This document shows positions 43,901-54,743 of a stretch of DNA of 64,000 nucleotides, piece by piece. Source of the stretch: Nipponacmea schrenckii. Its lineage: Eukaryota > Mollusca > Gastropoda > Lottiidae. The translations under genes and the position numbers were made by a program. Location: positions 33,601,769 through 33,665,768 of the forward strand of contig JAUJPP010000007.1 in assembly GCA_030562195.1 (NCBI GenBank), written 5' to 3'. Every line of letters starts with the position of its first letter. Positions within the stretch are counted from its first letter, which is position 1. Under the pieces are notes generated by a model. That model made no database searches. It was not told where the DNA came from and was given only the letters and a program-made list of their open reading frames with translations.

Positions 43901-46081
43901 GGTGACGACAATATACGACCACGTATTCATCCCTGTGTGATTTCAAACACCCACACCATGTTTTATCGATAGAGGGTTCTTGTTACTTGAAATTATTCAG
44001 TTAATCATGTAGTTTATTGAATAAATGGCATGTAGCCTCCAATATTCTATTCTCTTTTATTGAGCTTTGGAGCAAAAATGCAGCTTTGCTATGTAGTGTT
44101 CCTGTAATCCAAGCAATCATATCATACCTTCATTAATTCATTGAGACAGGAATGAAAGATCTTAAAGATGGCAGCTGGAGATGGTGGCCCTATATATTGT
44201 TTTATATCAGCTCTATCTACAAATGCCATATCAATAGCTCCTGTCACATTAGATGTGGTTAATATTAACACATTAGGAAACCTGAAATTAAATATTGTTA
44301 TCATTTACTAAATTTTAAATTAAGATTTTATGATGATCTACTGTCTTTCCAGACACATTTACATAAGTTGGAGCACCAAATAAAAATCATACTGCATAAG
44401 GAGGCAGAGTTAAAGGGTCAAATATTAGCTCATTAACCAGGCCTTTTTTTATGGTGGCTGCTGGTCGAATTAGGAAGGAGACACCCTCAAGAGTGACAGA
44501 AAAAATTACAACAAAAAAATGAAGATAGGCAAGGCAACGTAACATATGCCCACACATCAACATTGTTTAATCATTGATTAATAGCATCTATATACTCAAA
44601 ATTCAAGTCGTTGACTGCTGTCTTGTCAATTTTCCAAAGCTCACAACAAGTTTCATCAAAACCCATTTAAAATTTATTTTTTCCCCAATCAAAATTGTAG
44701 CTTCTATTGCACCAACAATAAAATTACTGGGCAGTAATAAAAGAATGTTCATCAAAATTGACAAGTTTGAACTTGACTGGCGATTTATCAGTTCCAATAA
44801 TCACGTCAACTTTTATTAAAATTCATTGAAAATTTTAACTTCTATTGTATCAACAATAAAATTTTGACACGATTTCACACAAAGTTTCTGTTCGATTGGA
44901 GGAAAAAATAAATCAACAGCCCTGCAAACAAGATACCCATTTTTATCTATATAATATATTAAGAGTTATCGCCTATTAGGCCTTAAAATTGCAACTTATA
45001 GTATTTAAATCTAAAGTTATATGATAATTTTCTTACACCTTTTGTAGTCTGATAGGTTTGAAGGGGTAGCTGACACTTTATTTGTCAGTTGTCATTCTTT
45101 CATGAATGTTTTTAATTTGATTACACTCCTATTACTCCAGCACAATGCAACTTGTGTTTGGTATATTATTAGCGTAAATGGAATTTGCATTATTTTGCTC
45201 AGTTTAATTCAAGAAGTGTTATTGCCTGAACTATATTTGACCTATTGATAGCATTCTGATAGCCCTAAGCATCACCTCTTAAATATATTGTCATTTGGTC
45301 ATCATTAGCTTTCAAACAATGTCTTAGTTTTAATTATATGCATTATATGAAATATGCATTATTGAAAGTAGGTTCACTGTCATTTAGCCACACATTTTTC
45401 AGCACACCTCATTTGGACACAGTACTTTAGTCACATTGATTAAGGCCAACCTTCAAGTAGACACATATTCATATTCAATGAACACAGATAAAGGGCAAAC
45501 ATTATTTCATATACAAAGGTAAGGGAGATGAAGAGTGACCAAAAAGAGTGTGCCTATTTGAATATGTGCCTAAAAGAAGTATGCCCAAAGTACTGTGCCT
45601 AAATGAGGTGTGCTTAACAAATGTGTGCCTAAATGACGGCATACTGATTTTAATAATTGGATGCGATCCACAGTAGTATTTGTATCAGATCAACAGATTG
45701 ATAAAGGCCCTGTTATTTAAATGATGAAAAGCCTGTAAAATATACAGTAAAACATTAGGCATCAAAAATATTGAAGAGAGTCACACTATAATAAGACCAG
45801 ATAATTGGCCGTTAATGATAGACCAGATTAAAAACATAGTTTTAAATGAGTCTTAAAATAGTATATAAATGCAGAAGCTGTGAATTATCTCAAAAGCTAC
45901 CATATCTGTGTTAAGCATGGCAAGTTACTTTTGAAATGATGTATATTCTGTATTAATTCAAAACAATTACTGACCGTTTTATTTGATCAATCTGTGTTAA
46001 TAATGCATTAACAACTCTAATAGCATCTGATGGTTCTGAACCAGACATAGAACTCTGTCTTGCTGCAGTCAAACTTTCCAC
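31980..46081 (-). CDS. TRIP13: TRIP13/Pch2 AAA+ ATPase, 3' half (five exons)
   Basis: TRIP13 remodels HORMA proteins (MAD2, HORMADs) in the spindle checkpoint and meiosis. Exons on the minus strand: 46081-45975 ([31 protein letters not shown]), directly after the expected Walker B; 44281-44128 (VLILTTSN sensor 1, [17 protein letters not shown] with the arginine-finger region); 39643-39531 ([20 protein letters not shown]); 38259-38190 ([20 protein letters not shown]); and 32072-31980 ([17 protein letters not shown], stop TGA). All junctions are GT/AG and phases join without a gap; total ~178 codons. No frameshift. The N-terminal domain, Walker A and Walker B exons were searched for upstream and not found, so they lie beyond 64000 or are missing here. 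Introns are filled with transposons. Confidence 0.93.
32150..34026 (+). mobile_element. Complete pearl-like (Helentron-type) element in last TRIP13 intron
   Basis: Left end GATAGCTTGCCAGGCAAGG and ATATACGCCCACTGGCA at 32150; right end GTGGGCGTATAAAAA at 34026. About ten core units of ~158 bp (AAGGGCAATAACT, TTTTCAATAGGGTTCATCC, CACCAAGTTTCATC, TAGAGTGTTTAC) lie between, followed by (GGAC)n at 33718-33765. A partial right end then a further core unit and a second GGAC tract follow. Architecture matches bivalve pearl elements, which have been classed as non-autonomous Helentrons. No ORF is real. Confidence 0.8.
33718..33765. repeat. (GGAC)n microsatellite in the pearl-like element
   Basis: Imperfect tetranucleotide tract, GGACGGACGGACGGACAGAC and onward. 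The same unit, in shorter form, precedes the right end of every other copy. Confidence 0.95.
34424..35568 (+). mobile_element. Pearl-like element of a second subfamily, hit by a SINE
   Basis: Left end is a variant (GGTTGCCTCGCAAGATACGCCCAC). Core units differ from the neighbouring copy: TCACACCAAATTTCATT, AAACTGTAGTCTCTATCGCG, TCACAAG, AATAACTCAAAAACCATTCATCG. The right end has GGACGGACAGACGGACGG, GTGACGACAATATACG and GTGGGCGTATAAAAA. A tRNA-derived SINE interrupts it at 34893. Confidence 0.75.
34893..35047 (+). mobile_element. tRNA-derived SINE
   Basis: A pol III-type head with box A (TGGCTCAGTGGTTAGCGAG) and box B (GGTTCGAATCC) in tRNA-like spacing, followed by a ~70-bp unrelated body (CCTAGGCCCGTGCTTTCCCGG) ending in a C run. 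The acceptor arms do not pair well, so it is not a tRNA gene. Flanks CTCTATC on both sides look like a 7-bp target duplication. Confidence 0.75.
35770..35858 (+). mobile_element. Pearl-like right-end fragment
   Basis: Ends of one core unit (CTATTGCGTTCACAAGCAATTG), a short GGAC tract, GGGTGACGACAATATACG and a mutated terminal hairpin (GTGGCCGTATTAAAA). No left end. Confidence 0.65.
36050..36560 (+). mobile_element. Pearl-like element, left part
   Basis: Left end GATAGCTTGCCAGGCAAGG plus ATACGCCCACTGGCAGC, then three diverged core units like those of the copy at 18573. The right end is missing. Confidence 0.65.
37189..38070 (+). mobile_element. Pearl-like element, left part, diverged
   Basis: Left end degraded to GATAGCTTGGCAGG and ATTATACGCCCACATG, followed by core units with TTTTTAATAGGGTTCATCC and GTGTCTTGTAGAGTGT. 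An unrelated segment lies near 37600-37740. Further isolated core-like sequence occurs at 38640-38830. Confidence 0.55.
39090..39235 (+). repeat. Interspersed repeat shared with 53735-53925
   Basis: GAGTTTTAC...TGGCTAATGAAGA...TTTGC.ATTTCCAACTGT..AGGGATCTTTA occurs in the same order at 53735-53925. The family is unclassified, and each copy is diverged. Confidence 0.5.
40190..41070 (-). pseudogene. Decayed Penelope-like element, C-terminal RT linker and GIY-YIG
   Basis: Minus strand: [20 protein letters not shown] and [14 protein letters not shown] (post-RT helices), then [19 protein letters not shown], a CxxCxxC-like [13 protein letters not shown] segment, and [26 protein letters not shown] with [10 protein letters not shown]. 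The RT catalytic region is absent. The sequence is clearly a different Penelope lineage from the copy at 1909. It lies in a TRIP13 intron. Confidence 0.75.
41222..42700 (+). pseudogene. Decayed pogo/Tigger-like transposon
   Basis: An upstream non-coding stretch repeats TATAGTGCGCA (41222-41310), a possible terminal region. An N-terminal DNA-binding-like part follows ([29 protein letters not shown]). The DDE_1 catalytic core is spread over shifted frames: [19 protein letters not shown] and [13 protein letters not shown] carry the three acidic positions, with [20 protein letters not shown] between. At least three frame breaks (near 41930, 42300 and upstream of 42056). Downstream terminal repeat not identified; a pearl-like element begins at once. 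Confidence 0.75.
42715..43585 (+). mobile_element. Pearl-like element, right part
   Basis: Core units (AATGCTCACACCAAGTTTCAT, TTTTCAATAGGGTTCATC) then a decayed tract GGATGAACATATGGACAAAC, TATACGCCCACAATAATGTG and loss of the terminal hairpin. The left end is missing, replaced by the pogo-like remnant. Confidence 0.6.
43588..43735. repeat. Inverted repeat related to Penelope terminal segments
   Basis: Arms AACGTTTCCCTCGAATACAA and TTGTATTAGAGAAAAACGTT flank a T-rich loop. The right side continues TGGAATAAAAAGGTTT...TATGACAG...ATCCTGTCA in the order of 510-585, which holds a hammerhead-like motif. The CTGANGA core is gone here. Confidence 0.45.
43780..43925 (+). mobile_element. Pearl-like right-end fragment
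   Basis: TTGTTGCTTCTAGTGCC, a GACAGACAGACAG tract and GGTGACGACAATATACGACCACG; the final hairpin is lost. Confidence 0.5.
44524..44900 (+). mobile_element. Pearl-like left end, diverged
   Basis: GATAGGCAAGGCAACGTAACATATGCCCACAC is a mutated left end, followed by two diverged core units of the 18573 type. It lies in the TRIP13 intron between the 46 kb and 44 kb exons. Confidence 0.5.
45380..45640. repeat. Foldback repeat built of TTTAGGCACA-like units
   Basis: The stretch 45381-45440 is closely matched by the reverse complement of 45577-45640 (GTCATTTAG, CACACATTT, AGCACACCTCATTT, CACAGTACTTT). Each arm is itself a row of ~15-17-bp units with the core GTGCCTAAAT (or its complement). It is probably a foldback or MITE-type element in a TRIP13 intron; no class assigned. 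Confidence 0.65.
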
Positions 46082-46380
46082 CTAAAAGTAAAAACCAAGA
46101 ATTTCAAAATCATTAATTAATGGAACACATTATTTTTGTCTGTAGTGCAAGTTAAGTAGCATGTCATAGAATTAAAAACAAAACATTAAAAATAGATGAA
46201 TTTAGAGCTATTATTATAGCAAATATTAAATTGTCCATTAGGAAATGTTTCACTCAATTGTGAATTTTTTATAGCAGAACTTGAAATATAAAAAATGATT
46301 TGTCATCCTCTCTTTTTGATAACCCTCTCCCTCCAGGGAAATAAATTATGGTAGAACACACATCTTTAATAACAAGGTAA

Positions 46381-46425
46381 ATTTCTACGTTTCAACACAA
46401 TTTAAATGTGTTGTCATCAGATGAA
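46381..46425 (-). ncRNA. Hammerhead-ribozyme-like motif
   Basis: On the minus strand: CTGATGA (46420-46414), one extra C, helix II AACACA/TGTGTT with a UUUAAAU loop, GAAAC (46393-46389), then GTA at the cleavage position. Helix II is perfect over six pairs. Helix I (ATTTC/GAAAT) pairs only with an offset of two bases. No Penelope ORF is adjacent. The extra base before helix II matches the other two copies. Confidence 0.4.
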
Positions 46426-46939
46426 ATGAAGAAGGGATAGAAAACATGGGAATATATAGCACAGCAAGAGGAAACCATAAAGTAGTAAATATAATAATAA
46501 TAATAATAATCTTTATTTATATAAGGTACACTATCAAGAAAGTTACCAAAAAATAACATTTGTACAGTGTTCGAAGAACAAGTAATTTGCAATCTTTTAT
46601 GAAAAATTTAGTTGTATAATAATATTATACAATTTGAAGTGGTATGATAAATAAATAATCATTTCAATTCAATAAGTGATTTATAATCCAAGTAAATTCA
46701 ATAAATAATATACAATTAAATTATATACAATATAAACTTAAATACAGTTCAGTATCAAGGCACAACTTCTTGTAGATGTAGAGTTTGCGAAAAATATATG
46801 TATTTGGACAAATTCATTAAAATTTCAGGTTTTTTTTGTAGACATTAAAGAAATAAATGTCTGCATACACAAAGAATAAATATATCGACTAATATACAGA
46901 TGTCTTATTTCATTATATTTGGGACAAACCATTATAAAG

Positions 46940-49900
46940 TGATATTCATCCTCAACATACAGGGCAAAGAGCATACAGGGCAGGGCAGAGAGCATACAGG
47001 GCAAATTCTATCAATATATGGAATATCTTTCCATAATCCTTCCAATATCATAAGATTATGACATCCGGTACGGAATTTACATAATGCTTTCTTGTATTTA
47101 TAGTTAATGGTCCAGCTGGTTAGGTATTGTTCGGCTTCAAGAGTTACTTTATAATGTGAATACTTTTTCAGTCTTGAATTACAAAGAATATTACTATGCT
47201 ATTCTTGAAGACCCTTTAACCCTTTGCTTAAATATATATAGAAATTTATTTGCGTTACCAACAGTCTGGGACATCCAGGCATAACCAAAGCCATACTCAA
47301 ATAACAAATTTTTAACTTTTGTAGCCCATGAGCATCGACCACTAAGATCCAAGGTATATAACATAACATACACTTGCCTGGGGAGTCGATGCTCTGGCAT
47401 TGTTATTAATTTCAACCAATATTTAATTACTTTAGTAAAATATAGTGTGTACATTGGATAACGACCACATTCGCCCAACACAGCTGCATTACATGCATGG
47501 TTTGGTAATTTGAGGATGTATTTTAGAAATCTAATCTGGACATGTTCTATGATAGCTGCAAACTCGAAACCCCATATTTCAGCACCGTAAGTTAAGATGG
47601 GTACAACCATTTTATCAAAAATTTGGATTGACATGTCATAGGGCAGGCCATTGCATTTGGCATCCAGGCGTTTCAGAATTATCATGACTTTTTCACATTG
47701 TAATGATATGGTTTCTTTAGACATAGTCCAAATAAGCTTCGGAGTAAACATTAAACATAAATACTTATATTGGGATACAGTTTCTAACAATATGTTGTTG
47801 TATGTCCATTTTTCATAATGTCCACCCTTTCTAAAAACCATTATCTTGGTTTTTTGTAAATTAACTCTCATGTAGGATTTAGCACAAAATTTCTCAATAC
47901 TACGTATTTGCTCTTGAAGGTTGCAAACTGTGTCTGACATATTTGCTATGTCGTCAGCAAAAAGTAAGCAACAGAGATTTGAATGGGAGTTTGATATAAA
48001 TATGCCTTTGCAACCATCTTATCTATATCGTCGCTGAAGTCATTTATGTAGATTGAGAAAAGCAAAGGGCTAAGCATACATCCCTGCCTAGTGCCAATGT
48101 TACATGTAAATAACTTAGTAATACCATTTGGAGTGAGTACACATGATTTGGCTTTCAAGTACATATCCCTTATAAGTGTTACAATTTTACCATGGATACC
48201 ATTCTGATAGATAACATGCCACAGATTAGCAGGAATTATTCCATCAAATGCGGTTTTAAAATCGACAAATAAGCAATAGAATCGTCCGCCTCTTTTTTGT
48301 TAAGTATTTGCTTATTAAGCCTTGTAAGGTAAATATATTATCGATTGTGGAATAATTCCGTCTAAAACCTGCTTGATTCTCATGAATGACCTCATTTTCA
48401 TTGCACCAATTAGTTAATCTATTATTTAAAAGTTTTTTTAATACTTTGCTAATTACAGGAAGTAATGATATGCCTCTATAGTTTTCAACTTCTTTCTTGG
48501 AGCCCTTTTTATGAACAGGACAAATAAGTGCTTTGCACCATTCTTCGGGAAAAGTTCCTGTGTCAAATATCAGGTTAAATAGTTTACATAATATGGGAAC
48601 CATAATGTGCTTTGTGTTTTTCAAAAGTTCAATCGGTATACCATCCAAACCAGGAGATTTTCCTCTTTTCATTTCTGTTATACACTTTACGATTTCTTGT
48701 TCTGTGATAGGTAAGTTTAGTCTCTCAGGTTCATTCGAATGGCAAAGGTTACAATTCCCATCATGTTCACTAAGAAAATCATCAGCAGTATCGGATACAT
48801 TCTCTTCCCACGAAGTCAATAGATGCCTAAAGTATTGGTACCATTCATCAGGGTGGATTCCAACATTTGTAGAATTGTCTCGAAGCACGTATTTCACATG
48901 TTCCCAAAATGAAGTAGGAGAGTTTAGTTGTGAGGAAAGTTTGAGTTTTAGATCATCAGAGTATTTATATTTGGCTTTATCACATATGCTTTTGAATTTG
49001 GTTTTTGCGGCTTTGTAGAGGTTAAGTTCTTCATTACCCTGGCACAGTCTAAATTGGTTTAGCAATTCATACTTTTTAGTTCGCACTCTGGGGTCCACCA
49101 AGCTGGTTGCAATTTCGGCTTGTCTAGTTTTTTCTGGTTGGCATTATCATTTTTGCTGTTGAATCTTGCACTGCACGTATCACCTTGTTGCATATCAGAA
49201 TTACGTCGTCTCCAACAAGTGATATATTCGATAAGTCTTTTTCCAACGAGCTTAGAAAAATGTCTTTATGCTCATCGTTCCATTTTATTCTAAAGCGTTG
49301 AGTTAACTCTCCAGTTTCTACAGTTGGTGTATGATCTAATAGTCTCACTGTTTTTATAATACACTGAATAGGGAAATGATCTGAATCATTTAAAGTCAAA
49401 ATACAAAAATCTTTGATTATTGGGAATAGTTCAGAAGAGGCTACAAAATAGTCTACAGTACTTGATCCGTTGTTGGCGTGTCCAGTGAAACAACCATTTC
49501 GATCACCAGGGAACCGCCCATTCACTATGTGAATACTAAACTTTTTGCACAGTGTTATAAGTTGTAGACCAAAGTTATTAAACCAAATATCAGCGTTAGC
49601 ACGAGGCAGACTAAAAGTATCATTTGGATAAATGTCTTCTTTGGATATGTGATCGAGGCTGTCATTTGCAATGTAGTCATGGTTTAGTCCAGTTCTGGAA
49701 TTTAGATCTCCAGCTAAGAGGATATCAGCATTTGGAAAATCACATTTTATCAAGATTAGAATATCTTCTAAGTGATCAAGAGTTGAGAAATCTTGAGTTT
49801 TATAGTAGTTTGAGCCTTCAGGCGAAACATAGATAAAAATTAGACACAGGTCCTTCGGAAAACCAAAAAATGACTTGTCTAGTATAAATATCACAGCATC

Positions 49901-50185
49901 CTCTATCGAATTTAAAATCTGTTGTGTACCTTGGACAAGGTCGCGTTTGATATATATACAACAATCCCTCCGTGTAGGGATTTCTTACGGCAAGATACGA
50001 ATTGTTCATGGTCGTTTAAGAGAATCTCAGTCGGACTTTTATACAACCAGGTCTCACTAATACCCACTATATCATATGCAGATAGTTCAGAACGTAATTC
50101 CAGATTTTCAAAATGTCTATTTAAACTTTGACAGTTCCATGAGATAATTTTGATATCATGTTCAGAATAACCTTTGATATTTGTG
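46940..50185 (-). pseudogene. LINE ORF2 relic: endonuclease, RT, C-terminal Cys-rich tail
   Basis: EN: IKIISWNCQSLNRHF, VGISETWLY, LLAGDLNSRTG, NDSDHFPIQ. RT: NYRGISLLPVISKVLKKLL, NQAGFRRNYSTIDNIF, a break in motif A near 48250, TRQGCMLSPLLFSIYINDF, and a damaged AD(D) region near 47950. The tail has VPILTYGAEIWGF and LGECGRYPMYTLYFTKVIKY. At ~46985 the Cys motif ICPVC...CPVC is locally duplicated where one CPxC followed by EDEYHF is expected. At least five frame breaks or stops. Best guess is an I/Nimb- or RTE-like lineage; not settled. Confidence 0.75.
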
Positions 50186-50217
50186 TTGCCAATAGGGGGG
50201 TGATTTTCTCTGGATTG

Positions 50218-50671
50218 CTATTTGAAATTGTTACAAAGTTTTAGCTCCTTTGATAATTCGTCAATGACATAAGATTTACTTTCTATTATAAGTTTGTCAA
50301 ATTTGAGAGTGGCTTTTATCTCTTCTTTAATTGCTTTAATTAGTTCTTTACGTTTGTTTCTTACTAATTTTGTGAAGTCTTCTGAGACTTTTAGCTCAGT
50401 TGAGCCCCTGAACTTTCTTTGCTTCACGCAGCACATTATCTTTGTCCTTAAGCCTACTGAATACTACTAAAATTGGTCTGGTGTGATTACCATTTTTCTT
50501 TCGGATTCGGTAGCTTCTATCTATTAGTAACTCATTATCACTATTTGTTAATCCCAGTTCACCACCTAACACTTCCCGTATTAACTTCTCACAATCTGAT
50601 GCTTTTTCGTCTACTGTTTCTTTTAATCCGCAAAATATTAAATTTTTTGCGTGGCAAATAAAATTTGTCAC
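50218..50671 (-). pseudogene. LINE ORF1 relic, L1-type RRM domain
   Basis: KNLIFCGLKETVDEKASDCE, then IDRSYRIRKKNGNHTRPILV and FSRLKDKDNVLREAKKVQG, then in another frame LKVSEDFTKLVRNKRKELI and KFDKLIIE. This is the RRM plus C-terminal part of L1-like ORF1 proteins (single-stranded nucleic acid binding). The N-terminal coiled coil is missing, and one frame break lies near 50400. Confidence 0.7.
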
Positions 50672-50686
50672 GCTTTGTTTTCGTTC

Positions 50687-50689
<3 letters not shown>

Positions 50690-50730
<41 letters not shown>
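50690..50730. repeat. T41 homopolymer
   Basis: Uninterrupted run of 41 T immediately upstream of the LINE ORF1 relic. It could be the poly(A) tail of another minus-strand retrocopy. Confidence 0.95.
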
Positions 50731-50731
<1 letters not shown>

Positions 50732-50904
50732 GGAGGCTCGCTAGCCCAAACGGAAAAAGATAGACTATTTCTGTTTTCACCAATGGTTTTTATATGGGCT
50801 GGAATCAAAAATGAATATCTAACATGAAATTTTCGCTAATCCGAAAGTGGCTAATTGCATAATATGCAAATAAGATTTCAAGCTAGCTCGGGCCCTAATA
50901 GTCG

Positions 50905-51665
50905 CATCGGTCTGAAATTTACAGGATATAGATAGATAGGCAGCGCAATTAAAACTACATCATCAAAATTTTTTGATCACTTCCGGTTTGAGCGTGGGGA
51001 CTTCCGTTTTTTTCGTCTCATGTCGGGCGACCCTGCTTCCGATGTAATTCAAAATTCTAAACAAAATCAGTATATTTTAGCTATACTAAATGATTTTAAT
51101 CCCCTGAGATGAAGAAAAATTAAATTGAATGTTGCGCATGCGCAGTTTTCAAAAATGGCAAATTTTCTTAAAAATTTAATAAGTCCGCCAATTATTAACC
51201 GATTTTTATGATTTTGGTCTTTATCGAAACCTTGATACTTTATCTAAAAAATGTTGGGAACAGAATTTTGATTTTCGAATTTGAATTTTTTTTATGCCCG
51301 TTCGAATTTTTCGAAAATTTAAAACTCTATATCTCGTGACCTTGACCTTAAATGACCTTGACATTTGAGATGTAGAATGTCATTGACCTCAGCTGTCTAT
51401 AGATGTGCTGATATTGCATGACAAATATTAACTTCCGGTTTTATAGCCCACCGAAATCTGACTATTTTGCAATTTTGTATGGTTATGTTATACTTTGGGG
51501 CTCTAATGTTCGGATCGATCTGAAATTTACAGGATATAGATAGATACGCAACACAATTAAAAATATATCATCAAAATTTTTTGATCACTTCCGGTTTGGG
51601 CGTGGGGACTTCCGTTTTTTTTTTTATCTCATTTCAGGCGACCCTACATCCCGTGTAATTCAAGA
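50905..51665 (+). repeat. Direct repeat of ~155 bp, two copies ~600 bp apart
   Basis: 50908-51060 and 51510-51665 share TCTGAAATTTACAGGATATA, GATAGATA, CATCAAAATTTTTTGATCA, CTTCCGGTTT, CGTGGGGACTTCCGTTTTTT and GGCGACCCT. The spacer has related AT-rich text (GACCTTGACCTTAAATGACC). No coding content. ACTTCCGGTTT also occurs near 63850. Confidence 0.75.
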
Positions 51666-52860
51666 ATGTAAGCAAAAACAGTACACTAGCTATACAAAAT
51701 AATTTGCATCCCTCAAGAAGAAAAAAATTCAAATTGCTAATAAAATTTATTTATTTTTTTGTAAAATTTTTGCATACAAATTCAAAAAATATCTCTTTAT
51801 AAAGCTGTGAATTAGCAAATTATCACATAGCTTGAATTTTCTCTCTATGTTAATTACAACCAAAGTTACAAAATAATGTTTAAATTTGAATATAGAGAGT
51901 TTAAATTTCATGACAAATTGACATCTTACTACCTACTTAAATTTTAGTTTGGAATTTATGTAAATATCCTACAGAAATCTTAGACATGTACAAAAATCTA
52001 ATAAAGAACTGATAGTAGAAACTTATAGTAGAAAAAATTGCCTATATAGCGGAAAGTTTACGCTTACAATTGTAGGCTGAAAAGTACCGGAATTGAAAGC
52101 TAGCAGGTTAGAAGTTTCAAAATGTTCGAAATCCATGGGATAACGCACAGTTGCCACGCTCGGAGCTGTTCACAGTTCTAGTTTGTCTTTATTTTGAATA
52201 AATTCCAAAGTTTCTCGAACATGATTAAGAAGTACATATGCAGGGATACTGGTGTATACAAGCGGATGATTAATGAAGCAGCAGCTATATTTTAGAGATG
52301 TAGTATCCTGTGTCACAATTTAGTTCAGGAAAGTTGGTTTGCCAGTGTCACTTATCATTGATTTCAGGGTGGTGCCAGAGGTGAAGTAGGTTTGGATAGA
52401 GAGTTTCTGGTGCAAGAGTCGTCAGATTTTGTAGCTGGTAGGTCAAATGAATGGGATGCCAATTCTGGTTAGAAGGAAGTCTGTTATGGGTTGGGGAGGT
52501 TTAGGTTCAAGGGTTTGAGGTTCAGTGTTGTTGGTTATGGTTCTGCTGCTGATTTTATTGTAGGTGGTGTAGACTGTTCTGAAGTGGTTTATTCATTTGT
52601 CAAGTACTCTGGGCTGCATACCTTGCAGAGTTTCATATATTTTACGAATATGCACGTTGAATAGGACTACTATTAAGTTTTTTCGGCAACAACATCTGTT
52701 TATTCATAACTCACTTAATTTTTCCAGGAAAGAACAAAGATTAAATATTATAATGGTAATGGACTGCCGGTCACACTGGCTGACAGCAACATTAATAAAT
52801 ATAAGCATTCAAATAGCGATAGTTTGCCAGTCATTGACTGATGTCCTATGCTTTCACCAG
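51666..52860. other. No gene recognised
   Basis: AT-rich to 52350, then a ~250-bp stretch with more G on the plus strand (52360-52610) with a longer-than-average open frame but stops and no motif. Confidence 0.35.
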
Positions 52861-53430
52861 TAAAGTTCTTTCTAGAGTGTTTACAAGCTAAAATTGAACG
52901 CGTTTTCAAGAACAAGGGCAATAACTGACACTAAATATTTTTCGATTTATCTGATTTTCAACAGGGTTCATCCATGGGAGAAAACAAATACTCAAACCAA
53001 GTTTAATCAAAATCCATTAAAAATTGTTTTTTCTGGAGTGTTTACAAGCTAAAACTAAACGCGTTTTCAAAAACAAGGGCAATAATTCGTTCTAGTATTT
53101 TTCAATTTAACTGATTTTCAATAGGGTTCATCCTTGGGTGATAACAAATACTGAAGCCATGTTTCATCAAAATCCATTCAGAATTTTTCTTTTTAGAGTG
53201 TTTACAAGCTAAAATTGAACGTGTTTTCAAGAACAAGGGCAATAACTCATACTAAATATTTTTTAATTTATCTGATTTTCAACAGGGTTCATCCTTAGCT
53301 GATTACAAATACACATGTCAAGTTTCGTCAAAATCGGTCAAGAATTGTGACTTGTAGTGTGTTTGCAAGGCAAAAATTGAACTCATCTTAAAGAACAAGG
53401 GCAATAATTCATATTAAATATATAAATAAA
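52861..53430 (+). mobile_element. Pearl-like core units without ends
   Basis: Four ~155-bp units (AAGTTTCATCAAAATCCATT, TAGAGTGTTTACAAGCTAAA, ATTGAACGCGTTTTCAAGAA, CAAGGGCAATAACT) close to those at 58455-60583. Both termini are missing. Confidence 0.7.
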
Positions 53431-54743
53431 TATTATATATTCAAAAACTCTTCTATACGACGCAATTTTGATTACCACAAAGAATATCTGTAATGGTGTT
53501 AAGCCAGGAAATGTTGACAATTTATCTGGGCTAATCCTGGCTCTGAGGGACTGTACACGGTATATAGGTCCTCACTATAAAACTTTTTTCGGAAAGAGGT
53601 TGCAAGGTTCAAGAATCATTTAGACCTTTCATGAGGTTTAATAATCCAAAATTTTCTGCTCATGGTCTGAAAAAACTATCAACCGATAATCTGCAAATGT
53701 ATGTGAATTGTATCTCAAACCAATTAGAAATGAAATGAATGGAGTTTTACGTCTTCTGCACCTTATGGGCTAATGAAGACGGGCAACGCCATGCAGTGTG
53801 CAATGAGGGAAATTTTGCCAGGACAGCGGCATTAGCCTACTCTTTTTGCGATTTCCAACTGTCGAGGGATCTTTAGCGTGCACAGCCTGTAGCACACTGC
53901 GTGTTAACAATGTTAAACATTGTTTGATTTGCTCAGAGCAACAAACCGAGACTGTTATATTCCAAATCTAAACATACAATATATGGATGTACTACCTCTG
54001 AATTTATTACATACTACATATATATTCCTTGTTCTTAATGTAGTAATCCTACTTCTATATGTCTTATAAAGAAAATATGAAACATGTATTAAATAACAAA
54101 ATTTTTACATGTGGAGCAACTATGTAAGAATTTAAGGAAGAGGGCATCAATTCAGAAATTCAAGACGTAATAGACTCAGTGTTTGTGAAACAAAATTTAA
54201 ATTGTTCTACTCTTGAAACTCTGTATTATAGTAGTGGCAATTGGGGTGATATTGATATATGATGCCACTGTGGAACAGGCAGGAAATTAAATAAACCAAC
54301 AAATATGTATCCAATATGCAGTGCCTGTGAAAAAACTAAAACAAGTGTCCTATAAGGTAAAAGAAAAGCTGTAAACTTGTCACTTATAAATTGAACAAAT
54401 ATTACATGTTTGACACATTTTTTTCAATGTTCTTGATTTATGTTCAACAATTTCACTGTATTTACTGTTCAGTTTTATGATGTTGAATTTTAAATTCATT
54501 AAAATAATTAATAATGAATGATTCAAGCACTTTCATTTTGTAAAATCCAAAAGCTTGTCGTCTGGGCGATATGTGACTAATTTGCATACTTAATAATTTA
54601 TAATCAGTCTATATAGCATGTTAGTTTTGATGACTATAAGGTTCATGAGAGACGAAATATTAATTAACAGTGGCCTAATGAAGTGCTAAGTTCAGCCGAA
54701 TACCAGTTGATTGTGTGTAAGGGTTGGATGCTCCCTTAGGTTC
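53431..54743. other. Mostly unrecognised; contains a repeat shared with 39090
   Basis: 53735-53925 matches 39090-39235 in block order (GGCTAATGAAGA, TTTCCAACTGTCGAGGGATC). The rest is AT-rich without features. Confidence 0.4.

Larger units (their letters stand above)
46491..50690 (-). mobile_element. Decayed LINE with RRM-type ORF1, in TRIP13 5' flank/intron
   Basis: Minus-strand non-LTR element: ORF1 remnant at ~50671-50218, ORF2 from ~50185 to ~46940, 3' tail (TTA)n at 46491-46511 followed in the element direction by nothing else. It differs from the CR1/L2-type LINE in having an L1-like ORF1 instead of an SGNH ORF1. It lies upstream of the first TRIP13 exon seen, so it is probably inside the next TRIP13 intron. 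Confidence 0.75.
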
